Positions 10,181 through 19,640 of a DNA stretch of 25,000 nt are shown in pieces. The stretch's first letter is position 1. Each line of letters starts with the position of its first letter. Made by a program: the position numbers and the translations under genes. The notes beneath the pieces are model-generated. The model did no database searches, had not been told where the DNA came from, and saw only the letters and a list, made by a program, of their open reading frames with translations. This DNA comes from Priapulus caudatus (lineage: Eukaryota > Priapulida > Priapulimorpha > Priapulimorphida > Priapulidae), in contig NW_014577132.1 in the NCBI RefSeq assembly GCF_000485595.1, forward strand, positions 523,719 to 548,718, read 5' to 3'.

Positions 10181-10342
10181 ATGGAGGACATCAGAAATTT
10201 CCGCCTAGAACAACTGCCAGCTGGCTCATTTAGAAAGAATTGTCTCACATTGCAAATTAATAATTGCAAAACACAATTCTTCCATATTGTGAGATTTGTT
10301 TGGAGTATAGGGGTGCATGTGATTTTCGCTACACATATATAG
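10181..10342 (+). CDS. Short uncharacterised reading frame at the distal edge of copy A (uncertain)
   Basis: Starts [15 protein letters not shown] and runs 53 codons to a TAG that lies exactly at the duplication edge (…VHVIFATHI). It sits 33 bp downstream of the initiator-like TCAGT. An overlapping ATG 4 bp upstream is out of frame. The copy-B version (17286-17516) shares the start and the [24 protein letters not shown] and [11 protein letters not shown] blocks, but reaches them through compensating indels and continues further. No domain is recognised. It may be the start of a first exon or a chance frame. Confidence 0.2.
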   Translation: MEDIRNFRLEQLPAGSFRKNCLTLQINNCKTQFFHIVRFVWSIGVHVIFATHI

Positions 10343-10343
10343 C

Positions 10344-10660
10344 TAATGCATGGATGCATGGATGGATGCATGGATGGATGCATGGATGGATGCATGGGTG
10401 GATGAATGGGGGGGAAGGATGGATGGATGTATGCATGCATGGATGGATGGATGGACGGATGGATGGGTGGATGGATGGATGAGTGGGTGGATGGATGGAT
10501 GGATGGATGCATGCATGGATGGATGCATGGATGCATGGATGGATGCATGGATGGATGCATGGATGGATGCATCGGTGGATGAGTGGGGGGATGGATGCAT
10601 GGATGGATGCATGGATGGATGCATGGATGGATGGATGGATGGATGGGATGGATGGGATGG
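10344..10660. repeat. ATGG tetranucleotide array 2
   Basis: About 0.32 kb of (ATGG)n with regular ATGC variants. It is much more regular than array 1. Shared landmarks with about 3445-3720 (GTGGATGAATGGGGGGGAAGG, and ATGAGTGGGGGGATGG against ATGAGGGGGGGATGG) show it is the paralogue of the right part of array 1. The MDAWMDAW and HPSMHPSM frames are repeat translations. Confidence 0.97.
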
Positions 10661-10715
10661 ATAGATAGATATATAGATAGATAGATAGATAGATTGATTG
10701 ATAGATATATAGATA
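10661..10715. repeat. GATA tetranucleotide array (copy B)
   Basis: (GATA)n with ATATAGATAG and GATTGATTG variants, matching 3721-3770. Confidence 0.9.
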
Positions 10716-11397
10716 GGAAGAGCGGGAGAGGGAAAGGGGGTGTAAGGATTGAGCGTACCGACATCCTCGCCGCAGTATGGGTCGGGACAGAAACTACGGC
10801 TAATAGTCGCCGGGAGGGGTGGGGCTACAGCTCACGCCACGTTAAGCCACGGGCTGGCTATCTCATGTACGGGCAATCTACACTGGGAGAAGCATGGCGG
10901 ACTGGGCGTAGCCGGCCAAGTCATGCACGGGTGGTTTAGCAGTGAAAGGTAATGTAAGGGTGAGGGTCCCCACAGGTGACTAGATCATATGTGGGTCAGT
11001 GATGTGAGGAAAGTGTGTGGCTGGTCATTGCTGACTACCTTACCTTACATGCTAGTCGGCGACCGGAGATAAGGATGGGTACATAGTGATCACAGTATGG
11101 TATAGTATGGACTATTTCACATACAGGCTAGCCGGGCGGGTAGGGCGTGGTGCTGGTTGCCGCCAACTAGCTCCACGGCGAGATAGCAGTGGGAGGCGAG
11201 GCGCTATCGACTAACTTATAGACGAGTTAGCATGTTAACAGTCGTGTACGGGGGTCGGGGTGAGTCATTCCTGAGCAACTCGCATGCGGGTCAAGTGGGC
11301 GGCAAGGGGAGGGTTGGTGAAACTCGCCCAAATATTGTATAACAGTGTAGCAATGTGACAATGTACAAGTGTGTACTGAAAGAATGTAAACATTCGA

Positions 11398-11405
11398 TGA
11401 CGTCA
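11398..11405. promoter_or_regulatory. CRE-like palindrome TGACGTCA (copy B)
   Basis: Same motif and context (ATTCGATGACGTCACAATG) as copy A at 4481-4488. Confidence 0.4.
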
Positions 11406-11820
11406 CAATGTAGCGACGCCAGGTTGAAACACTGTGTAACAACATCCATGTGAAATAATCTAACAGCATGAGCATATGCCGCGTGTCAAAACGACGGTTC
11501 ATACATATTTTGCTCTTCGCACTCCAATTCCTACCCGCATCCTCAATCTAACCAGCATCCTTCTACACATCAGCACCATCATCCTTATGCATTAGCATCC
11601 TCATCCTCATCCTCATCCTCATCAGCATCCTTATCAGCGTCCTCGCCCTGCGCGGGCAGAGTGTCCCTCCCTTCACGAAATTCGATACAAAGCGAATGCT
11701 GTGCAGCATTCAGAATATCTGTCGGCGGGCAATTAATCTCGGTAACTATGGAAACAACGTCACACTGCACGGTGATGCATGGGAATCACAGGCCAAATAT
11801 CTGCACTTCAGCTTCGTTGC

Positions 11821-11834
11821 GTTGCCATGGAAAC
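11821..11834. promoter_or_regulatory. Consensus RFX X-box GTTGCCATGGAAAC
   Basis: A complete match to the symmetric X-box consensus GTTNCCATGGNAAC bound by RFX factors, apart from none of the fixed positions. The aligned place in copy A (4931-4945, GTTGGCCCAGGAAAC) is broken by base changes and an indel. No ciliary or other gene is visible next to it, so function is unproven. Confidence 0.4.
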
Positions 11835-12031
11835 GATCAACGGAAATGCCGGGATGATGCAATCAATGCGGAATATGTGTACTGCGCGGCGTCGGATAAA
11901 AGCCTGCGCAGATATAACTTTTCTCATCTGTGGCCAATTCATAATAATAAACTCAGTCAGAAAAACAGATCAATAGGTCTATTGGTTGCGCGCCTATATA
12001 AGCGCAGTGTCACTGTCAATACGCTCTCCGC

Positions 12032-12930
12032 TAGCATCCACTCTCCCATCATCCGTCCCCCAAGCATCCACCCTGCCAACCTCCATCCTCCCAGCATCCA
12101 CCCTGCCAGCATCAACCCTCCCAGCATCCACCCTGCCAGCATCCACCCTGCCAGCATCCACCCTCCCAGCATCCACCCTCCCAGCATCCACCCTGTCAGC
12201 ATCCACCCTCCCAGCATCCACCCTGCCAGCATCCATCCTGCCAGCATCCACCCTGCCAGTATCCATCCTGCCAGCATCCACCCTGCCAGCATCCACCCTC
12301 CCAGCATCACCGCCTGCCAGCATCCACCCTTGCCAGCATGCCACCCTGCCAGCATCACCCTGGCCAGATCCCACACTGTCAGCATCACCCTGCTGCCAGG
12401 TCACCACCGCCAGCATCCACAACCTCCCAGCATCCACCGTCCCAGCACCCACCCTCCCAGCATGCCACGTCCTGTCAGCATCCACCCTCCATCATCCACC
12501 CTGCCAGCATCCACCCTCCGCTCCACCCTGCCAGCATCCACCCTCCCAGCATCCACCCTCCCAGCATCCACCCTCCCATCATCCACCCTCCCATCATCCA
12601 CCCTCCCAGCATCCACCCTCCAGCATGCACCCTGTGCACGCATCGCACCCTCCGCAGCATCCATCCTCCAGCCTCACCCTCGCATCATCCACCCTCCTCA
12701 CATCCACCCTACAGCATCCCCCTCCCAGCATCCACCCTCCCAGCATCCACCCTCCATATCCCCTCCCAAGCATCACCCTCCCAGCTCCACCCTGCGCAGC
12801 ATCAAACCCTGGCCAGCATCCACCCCTCCCAGCATCCCCTCACCATCTTCCACCCTCCCATCATCCACCCTCACCTACATCCACCCGTCAGCATCCACCT
12901 CCGCGGGCATCAACCTGTCAGCATCCACTC
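12032..12930. repeat. 15-bp minisatellite, copy B (regular)
   Basis: Long runs of exact 15-bp units CAGCATCCACCCTGC or CAGCATCCACCCTCC at about 12065-12310 and 12480-12620, with degenerate units elsewhere. All frames on both strands are open because the unit is five codons long, giving (STLPA)n, (SIHPA)n and (MLAGW)n translations. Confidence 0.96.
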
Positions 12931-13183
12931 CGATGAACCGCTTCCGCCGTCCGACATCGACAGTCTTCTCCCTCTACCGCGACACCGCTAAAGGCTCGTC
13001 TGTTTGACATGCTGCATGGACGCGCCACTTCATTAAATGGCCCACGTGGACGTGGCGGTAAACACAAACAAGGCCTCGTCAGGCGCGAACCGGCCGCATC
13101 GCTATTGAGCCGACCAGGCACGCGCCGGGCAGAGATTTCACGCCGCAGAGTTCACCGCAGCGAAGGTATCGTGTGGTGACACT

Positions 13184-13217
13184 GGCGCGCGCGCGCGCGC
13201 ACACACACACACACACG
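13184..13217. repeat. (GC)n(AC)n tract (copy B)
   Basis: Perfect alternating GCGC followed by ACAC, equivalent to 6171-6203 in copy A. Confidence 0.95.
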
Positions 13218-13473
13218 CCGCAGATACGCGGGCGCAGCTCTGTAAACGCTCATCGCCTGAATTGACACGGTGTAATTGGTTGCTTGTGCGGTCCCTACCC
13301 TGCCCCCCACCCCACATCCCATCTCAGCCGGATGTGTACGTGTACATTGTACCTCAATGCGTCCTTAATTAGGGCCGGCGACCAAAGCGGGGTGTCGCGT
13401 GACGCTGCATTATTAATGAGCCTTCTACAGGCGCGAGCACTTCGTTGCGCGCTCAGATTTACCGTTCCGACGT

Positions 13474-13635
13474 ACGCACGCACGCACGCACGCACACACA
13501 GACACGCACACACAGTCAGACAACACGGCACGCAGGCACGCAGGTACACAGAAACACACGCGCGCACATACATTACGGCGCACGCCACACGCCACGCACG
13601 CACGCACACGGGCACGGGACACGCCCATTTACACA
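13474..13635. repeat. CGCA/CACA microsatellite block (copy B)
   Basis: ACGCACGCACGCACGCACGC and ACACACA segments with interruptions, the counterpart of 6463-6600. Confidence 0.85.
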
Positions 13636-14312
13636 CGGCACCAGACACCTAGGTAGGATAATTACCTCACACAGGATAAGCTACCTAGCATCAACTGTTG
13701 TTAGCGGCGGCGAACAGCGTTTGTGAACGCGCGCGTTTCGTACATCGGCTCTCACACTCAGTCGTCGCTCGGTGACAGGTCCGCCCTGTGATCGCATGCA
13801 CAAGCGCTCAACATGGACTCCCGCCTACGCACATCATCTATCACTTGCACGCCCTGATGACCCTTACCTTACGGCTTACTGCCCATGCCTGACGCTCCCT
13901 GCCTGCCCACCTACCCCTACATAACTGCGGCCCCCGCGCATTTACTACTCCTCCTACGCCTTGCTGTCCCTCCCCCACGCCTTGCTGTCCCTCCCCCACG
14001 CTTGCTGCCCCTCCCCCAACGCCAATGCTGGCTCACAACACACTACTCACCACTGCCCCTCCGCACACCCCCTCATTCACTTCCTGCCGCCTCCCACCCT
14101 GTGCCCCCCTCTGGCCAGTGCGGATTACCATTAAGCAGACTAAGCACGTGCTTAGCGGCACCAGGGCCAAACGGGGCCTACCACAAGTTGGGAAAGGGTG
14201 AAAGAAAAAAAAAAAATAAAGATTTGTACTTTCCAGGGCGTACCACAAGGCGGCCCCAACATACAATCACAATACAAGAGGCCCCCTAATGCCACCCAAC
14301 AAGGTGCTAATT

Positions 14313-14625
14313 CCCAATTATCAGAATGTGAAAGGTACTCAAAGACTTGTCAGACACTCATTGATGGCTTAATCCAAAATGACTATGAACATACACTTTG
14401 TCTACAGAGCTTCAGCGATTCCATTCCATATGTTTCTTACATAAGTTTAAAAACAACCAAGAAAAACATTCTGTTCACTCACATGGAACTTTACAACCAA
14501 ATTCACAGAGACAAAACTAGAGAGTGCCTTTCCAAATGTTGAAATTGTCTTAAGGATATTTTTAACATTAAATGGTTCAACGCAACTGCACAACAGAGAG
14601 CGTATTTCTCCAAACTGAAAACTTG
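14313..14625 (+). pseudogene. hAT transposase C-terminal remnant, copy B
   Basis: The same two blocks as in copy A. The first (ECERYSKTCQTLIDG…) is open but drifts through indels into non-hAT frames. The dimerisation block FPNVEIVLRIFLTL follows in a different frame, and an extra base at about 14570-14585 then throws it out of frame. Where copy A reads RYFCQQLK, copy B has codons for YFSKLK in another frame. No intact transposase is possible from either copy. Confidence 0.7.
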
Positions 14626-14647
14626 AAAAAAAAAAAAAAAAAAAAAA
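14626..14647. repeat. A22 homopolymer
   Basis: Twenty-two consecutive A inside the hAT relic of copy B; the matching site in copy A has only a short A-run. It is either a slippage expansion or a homopolymer sequencing artefact. Confidence 0.95.
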
Positions 14648-14937
14648 CTGTAAACAAATAGATTGACTCGTAGTCAGAATGAAGGTGTACATGCATGTAC
14701 GCTACAAAATTGCCCTCAAATACCAATCTCCTGCGATCTACATTTTAAAAAATTTCTGTGGGGGGACCCCATACCCCCCCGCATGTTTCATCCCCCTCAC
14801 CACATACTTTATTCTGCTGAACCTGCATATATTTCAACAGTACAACTAAAATGGACTGGGTCAGTGTGGAAAGGAGGGGCGCACCAAGAGTTGCCTGTCA
14901 GTTGTTAGGGCAACCAGTGAGCCTTAGATCCGCCCTG

Positions 14938-17223
14938 CTCTGCCAACACCATGCTACGCACCCCTCAACACGTACCCACTTGCTCCCCCTCCGCCACGCC
15001 TTTTAGTCCCCCCCCCACGCTCGTTAACCCTCTGCCTATGTTATACGTAGACCCTCCATTCAGCCAACAATAGACCACCCCACCAAGCACTTACTAATAG
15101 ATATTATCTAACTATATATCGGTTCCGCTAACCTTTATGACACCAAGTACTATATTGAACTTTATCCGGTCTATAATACCGTTCTGACCAACCGTCTTGT
15201 CTCCGATACCCTCGAAGTGAACAGCCTCTAGTCCTCCTCTTACACATGCTAGGCCTCTCATGACAGTCTAGTCCTCTTTATTAACACCCGCAGGGCGTCC
15301 CCCATACACTACCAACCCTCACAGGCCATACTACTCTCCCAAGTGTCATACATCCTCTGCCCATGACCTAAAAGCCCAATCCCTGCCCTAAACTTACACA
15401 TCAACGCCGCTACTCCTACCCAGACACATTGAACCATCTCTTACGATGTATCTGATTACCATACCTATGTCCTTTTTCTTCACCTTCCTCCGAGCCGAGC
15501 CGCTAACCGCCAGCCTTTCAACTTGGAACCGGCCCCAACATAACCCGGCTGTGGTTACAGCTAGCGCAGTTTCTCAGAGACCTGCCGATCGCAATCCAGC
15601 ACTGAATGAAGCCTTTCTTCGCAGTTTTTCCGTGTGCCTGTTCGTGCTCGCTACGATGGCGGCCACTTCTATGTTGCCAACTTCTATCAAGGGCATAATT
15701 ACAATTCTATTATTACTTACTGTTGTTATATCTCACGTTCGAATAGTGACCACCACGTTCGTGATCCGATGCAGCCACACGCGGTGCAGATCTCACGCTA
15801 AACGAGGACAACTGATTAGGATGCTACAAACTGTAATTACATGCCATATCTACTACATGCGTTTCTCCTGCCATGTAGCACGCTTCACCTCACACGGAGC
15901 AGGCCCCGCACGTAGCCTGAGTGTGAACATACATATGTATGAGGCGGCATGCCGACGGGTCATGCTGGGTATAACACTATCTACTTTTAGTTAAAACGTT
16001 GACGAGTTGAATCACTTTCAACGTTCACACTTTGCTAACGATGTTTACGTGATTGCTACCAAGTTTGTTAAAAGTCAACTGCACATGCAGTGACTGCCAA
16101 CCATGCGCTATACGGAGACATCAAAGTTCAGTGTGACCGCCAACTATAACAGTGCACCTTCGGATTAGTAACGATTCATCTTCTTGTGGAGCGGCTTAGA
16201 GCTCATGAGAATACAGCATGATGTTACTGAATTCGCACTATAATCATGCTTTTTCAGCTCTTTGGTATTGATGCAAGCTGTTCTTATCACCAGTATCCTG
16301 ATAAAGGCTAATTTCACCATGTCATCTAAGATGTATTCAATACCTTCGAAACCATTCACCCTATAAAAATGTAAATCTATCTTTAATTGTCAAAACAGTT
16401 CATTTTTCGCTGTATAATCTAATTAAAGACCGCGCTTGCCATTCATTCCACTGAGAAACCTTGTACGCAGTTTGCTTCTATTAGCCTAATGCTTCCTCGG
16501 CTGTTCTTTCAGTAGTTATCCTTACAAACGCATCCTCAACCGCCCCAACCCGCCTCCCCACACGGCAAACTATAAAAACCAGCTAAATCGCTTTGACGTT
16601 CAGCCGGTAAAAATACGTGCCATTCGATGATTGTAAAAATACATTCAATCGGCATGCGCGGCGTTCTATATCACACAAGTGCATTCGCAATCGTGGCCCT
16701 TCACAATGGGCTGGGCAAGATCACGCGTACTGTGTATTGTCATGTCTGCGATTTTTCACAAGATATGCCTCAAGAATTCACGAAACCTTCAGCTGTTGAC
16801 CTGCTATATCTACTATTTGCGATATGCACAGAGAATTAAACGTGCTTCTAAAACACTAGACGTAAGAGCCATGGCAGAACTGATCTGAAGCAGAAAGAAG
16901 GACACAATAATAACAATCGCTACTTATTTTAAACTTGGAATTCATCCTAATTATCAAAATTTTATAGCATGATAGAAATACACGAATAATAAAATATCAG
17001 AGCGATAATCATGACAAATACGTATTTAGTCATTATACGCTCTGAAAATGATGTATAAGAGTATTAACAACTTAACTGATATCGGGGCAAGTGGCGTTAG
17101 TTGACTGATATTGTGGTGCCATTGCTATTTGTGGGATCTTAGAAACAAATGCTGAAATGCTTACAGAAAATGTATCACGCTCACTATTCTAATTCTATAC
17201 ACCGAAACCGCGTAAAATGCGTG
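14938..17223. other. Non-coding DNA of copy B, right part
   Basis: Counterpart of 7879-10116. The 182-codon frame at 15446-15994 has no counterpart frame in copy A (indels) and no domain that I recognise, so I treat it as chance. It includes the eroded versions of the 8612 and 9891 palindromes. Confidence 0.55.
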
Positions 17224-17257
17224 TATAAAACGTCGTGCAAACACACAAATTCTCAGT
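17224..17257 (+). promoter_or_regulatory. Core-promoter-like TATA + initiator (copy B)
   Basis: TATAAAA at 17224-17230 and TCAGT at 17253-17257, again with 31 bp between the T of TATA and the A of the initiator. Sequence and spacing are unchanged from copy A although the surroundings carry indels. Confidence 0.45.
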
Positions 17258-17285
17258 CTGTAATCTGATCAAAATTAATCCATGC

Positions 17286-17516
17286 ATGGAGGACATCAGA
17301 AAATTTCCGCGCCTAGAACAACTGCCAGCTGCTCATTTAGAAGAATTGTCTCTCACATTGCCAATTAATAATTGCAAAACACAATTCTTCCATATTGATG
17401 AATTTGTTTGGAGTATAGGGGTGCATGTGATTTTCGTACACATATATAAGCCTCAGTCTTGTGTTTTAAGAAGGTGCAGCGAGGCGCGATCGCGCGCCCA
17501 TCGGCGCCTACGTTGA
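17286..17516 (+). CDS. Uncharacterised reading frame crossing the distal edge of copy B (possible first exon)
   Basis: Starts MEDIRKFPRLEQLPA about 31 bp after the initiator-like TCAGT, and is open for 76 codons to a TGA at 17514-17516. An in-frame ATG at 17235 would lie upstream of the initiator. The first ~54 codons lie in the duplicated segment; the tail (PQSCVLRRCSEARSRAHRR) comes from unique DNA beyond it. A possible splice donor, AAG|GTGCAG, occurs at about 17471-17479. I recognise no domain, and the Arg-rich tail looks random. Either a real first exon of a gene extending right or a chance frame. Confidence 0.25.
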   Translation: MEDIRKFPRLEQLPAAHLEELSLTLPINNCKTQFFHIDEFVWSIGVHVIFVHIYKPQSCVLRRCSEARSRAHRRLR

Positions 17517-17575
17517 TACACGAGTAAGTGGCAGAAAAAACGCGCATCCTAAGCATTATCAAAACGTGCACACGC

Positions 17576-17604
17576 TTTTTTTTTTTTTTTTTTTTTTTTT
17601 TTTT
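17576..17604. repeat. T29 homopolymer
   Basis: Twenty-nine consecutive T about 130 bp beyond the right edge of copy B. On the minus strand this is an A29 run, which could be the tail of a retroposed sequence lying to its right, but no source RNA is recognisable. Confidence 0.95.
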
Positions 17605-18840
17605 CCATTAATTCAACTTATAAACGCGAAGAAGAAGACGCAAAGTGGTGCTAAACATCAGCAGACATTGCCGAAGTCGGTTCACATCGTTCTATTAACG
17701 ACAGTCGCACAAAAAGCGCTCTAGAATGTACGAATGTGATTATTTTGGTTGTATTTTTAGATAAAGTTTTTAATAGTCTACTTTGAAAAATATGGTGTTG
17801 TTCCCTTTTTTGACTAAACATGCTAAATGTTGATTCAATGTATCCACATGTCCAAGAAACTGAATATTTGTTAGATGAAAAAAAAATCACCTAAAAAATT
17901 GTCAAAATTATAGTACAGGAATGCAGAAGCTAATTTTTAGCCCAAAAATGCTTGAAATGGCATTTCATGAAGTCTATGTTTTCAAAATTTTTTTCCGGGG
18001 GGCATATGCACACCGAACACCCCTAGTTTGGCCTCGTGACCTGCGCGGGGGGGGAGTTTGCCACTGCGCATGCACAATCAACACACTCCGGCGAGGCAAG
18101 CAGGTGTGCTGAACTGTTTTCACTCGCACTGCTTTTTTCCAAAACACAAGACTGATATTAGCTTGTATGCCTATAGCTATAATTCGTAATAATTCGCTCA
18201 TTATACTAGGCGTGCAATATTGGTAGGTTAAGAAAGTTTATAGGTTATAATTTAGACCATCAAAAAATGATCTATAAATGAAAGTGGCCAATGTACCTGT
18301 AGGCCTCACCAGCAAAAAGGACACAAATTGAACGTGAGTGAGAAGAAGCTCAAGTTTGTATTGAGGCAACCATCGACAGTACATTAATAGAACGAGTGCC
18401 TTCTGTATAATCGCCAATAATAATTTATAAACCAAAAATAAATCACAATTTTGTGACGGTAGATGGCGCTATACCCGGCTTTTATGTTTACTTAGTGATG
18501 GCATTCGAAATAAATAGTTTAAAATGCTGTGTTCCCGACATGTTTTGTAAAACTTTACTCTAAATATAGACGTTTTATCCGGCAGGTCGGTGGAGAAGAA
18601 ATAACCAATTTTGCCATTAAATATATTGTCAATGATAATCCTTGTAAAACGAACCGACGAGTGTGAAGCACCACAGACTGTATCTGTTAATTTAATGCGC
18701 AAATCTAAAATATCCCAAAAAATAAAAAAAATAATATATTCCAATACCTCTGTTCTATATATATGTATATAATTCGCCAAAACCTACCATATTTGCATAA
18801 TTTTTTTTTTAAATATCAAAACCCCTAGCCTTATTCATTC
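17605..18840. other. AT-rich single-copy DNA with a possible transposon fragment
   Basis: No gene is seen. Around 17985-18065 a TTTTTTTCCGGGGGGCATAT…CACCCCTAGTTTGG…CGCGGGGGGGGAG stretch is GC-skewed against AT-rich surroundings and resembles the ends of repeat elements common in invertebrate genomes. I cannot assign a family. The 60-100-codon frames in this stretch have no domain signature. Confidence 0.4.
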
Positions 18841-19056
18841 ACATACCAAAAATGAGCAAAATCCGTTGAACCTGAACTGACTATATGCAATTCCCATTTT
18901 TGCCAAAAATTGCCGTGGCTCGAAAGTATGTCGACTGCCGTGCTCCAAAATAGGACGTTCAATATGGGAGCATGGCAGTAACAACTATACCCAATTTCAA
19001 ACATGTGGGTCAAATGGTTCCTGAGTTATCATTGACCGTAGCCAAATGTTGACGAA

Positions 19057-19152
19057 CAGACGGACGGACGGACGGACGGACGGACGGACGGACGGACGGA
19101 CGGACGGACGGACGGACGAACGGGCGGACGGACGGACGGACGTACGACGGAC
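19057..19152. repeat. ACGG tetranucleotide array
   Basis: About 24 units of (CGGA)n with a few variants (CGAACGGG, CGTACGACGG). Confidence 0.97.
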
Positions 19153-19168
19153 GACGACCCATGGCAAT

Positions 19169-19199
19169 AGCTCAGCTTGACGATATGTCAAGGTGAGCT
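19169..19199. repeat. Terminal hairpin of the ACGG-bearing element
   Basis: AGCTCAGCTTGAC (19169-19181), loop GATAT, GTCAAGGTGAGCT (19187-19199). The arms pair at 12 of 13 positions. Confidence 0.85.
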
Positions 19200-19204
19200 A
19201 AAAA

Positions 19205-19447
19205 CATATAACAATATTCTATTAAAATGTTGCCGGCAAACAGTACTGATTACTAGTGGACTGGTACCTCAGAAGACTTGCTGGTGTAGACTGAGAACAT
19301 AACACAAGACCCCATACATTCCGATAGGCCCTCATCATGATAACCCAAATATGCATTGAGCACTCCTCTGAGACATCCTGAGAGAGCAGTGAAATTCCAC
19401 GACGATAGATCGCCACGTATCGGAATACTCAGGGAAAGAAGACTAGG
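19205..19447. other. Intron sequence of the FoxN2/3 gene (inferred)
   Basis: Lies downstream of the FoxN2/3 splice donor on the minus strand and is therefore presumed intron. Nothing coding is recognisable. Confidence 0.5.
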
Positions 19448-19640
19448 CTACTCTCTTCTGGGGTAACCCGAGAAGACAGGACAACGTCCTTCGTGTGCAC
19501 AGGCTTGCCCACCGGGATAACCAATGCAAATAGGCTGGCCTCTACATGACCTGTATACCGCCTGCATATAACCTTGAATACGACCACAAATATGACCCTG
19601 TACATGACCTTGTATGTTACCTTGTAGATAACCCCGCATG
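19448..19640. repeat. 12-bp intronic minisatellite
   Basis: On the minus strand, diverged 12-bp units such as GGTAACATACAA, GGTCATGTACAG, GGTCATATTTGT and GGTCGTATTCAA follow one another for about 8-10 units. The frames (QGHIQGHVQGH-like) are translations of this repeat. A second stretch of the same units lies in 19732-19800 because of the 160-bp duplication. Confidence 0.85.

Larger units (their letters stand above)
3721..10342. repeat. Tandem segmental duplication, copy A
   Basis: About 6.6 kb that matches 10661-17446 in the same order and orientation. Landmarks: GGAAGAGCGGGAGAG at 3772 and 10716; the CRE palindrome at 4481 and 11398; a 15-bp minisatellite; (GC)n(AC)n at 6171 and 13184; the hAT relic at 7082 and 14116; and GTGCATGTGATTTTCG at 10313 and 17421. 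The offset grows from about 6944 to about 7108 bp, which shows net indels. Copy A ends at ACACATATATAG, where ATGG array 2 starts. Differences are dominated by single-base gains and losses. Confidence 0.95.
10716..12031. other. Non-coding part of copy B before the minisatellite
   Basis: Counterpart of 3771-5164. It includes a TATATAAG string at 11995-12002 that has no initiator at the right distance. No gene is supported; the 448-codon frame from 11661 is almost entirely minisatellite translation. Confidence 0.6.
12931..14115. other. Non-coding DNA with Z-prone and CA repeats (copy B)
   Basis: Counterpart of 5931-7081, with the same order of (GC)n(AC)n, CGCA/CACA block and C-rich CCTCCCCCACGCC repeats. 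No gene is supported. Confidence 0.6.
14116..14937 (+). mobile_element. Decayed hAT-superfamily DNA transposon, copy B
   Basis: Paralogous to 7082-7878. It starts CAGTGCGGATTACC and ends TTAGATCCGCCCTG, flanked by CCTCTGGC on the left and CTCTGCCA on the right, compatible with the same target-site duplication. It contains a 22-bp A-run (14626-14647) where copy A has a 7-bp A-run. Confidence 0.85.
10661..17446. repeat. Tandem segmental duplication, copy B
   Basis: The second copy of the ~7-kb segment, directly after array 2. It ends near 17446 at ACACATATATAAG, beyond which the sequence (CCTCAGTCTTGTG) has no counterpart in copy A. Compared with copy A it has a more regular 15-bp minisatellite but eroded palindromes. 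Differences are mostly one- to few-base indels scattered through the whole length. Confidence 0.95.
18841..19204. mobile_element. MITE/Helentron-like non-autonomous element relic (left end unclear)
   Basis: A run of features seen together in many invertebrate short repeats: a unique body, GTTGACGAACAGACGG leading into an (ACGG)n array, then GACCCATGGCAATAGCTC and a terminal hairpin ending AGGTGAGCTAAAAA. I recall this arrangement as a dispersed repeat type but cannot name the family from sequence alone. No matching left terminus is found; 18841 is a rough guess. Confidence 0.45.

Noticed and set aside
11661-13007. 448-codon Pro/Ser/His-rich frame
   Set aside because: The bulk is the 15-bp minisatellite read in one of several open frames; copy A does not preserve the frame.
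15446-15994. 182-codon frame in copy B
   Set aside because: The aligned part of copy A is broken by indels in every frame and no motif is recognisable.
17441-17530. GC-rich GAGGCGCGATCGCGCGCC stretch as a possible tRNA or structured RNA
   Set aside because: No tRNA A/B boxes or cloverleaf can be drawn; it is only a short palindromic GC-rich patch.
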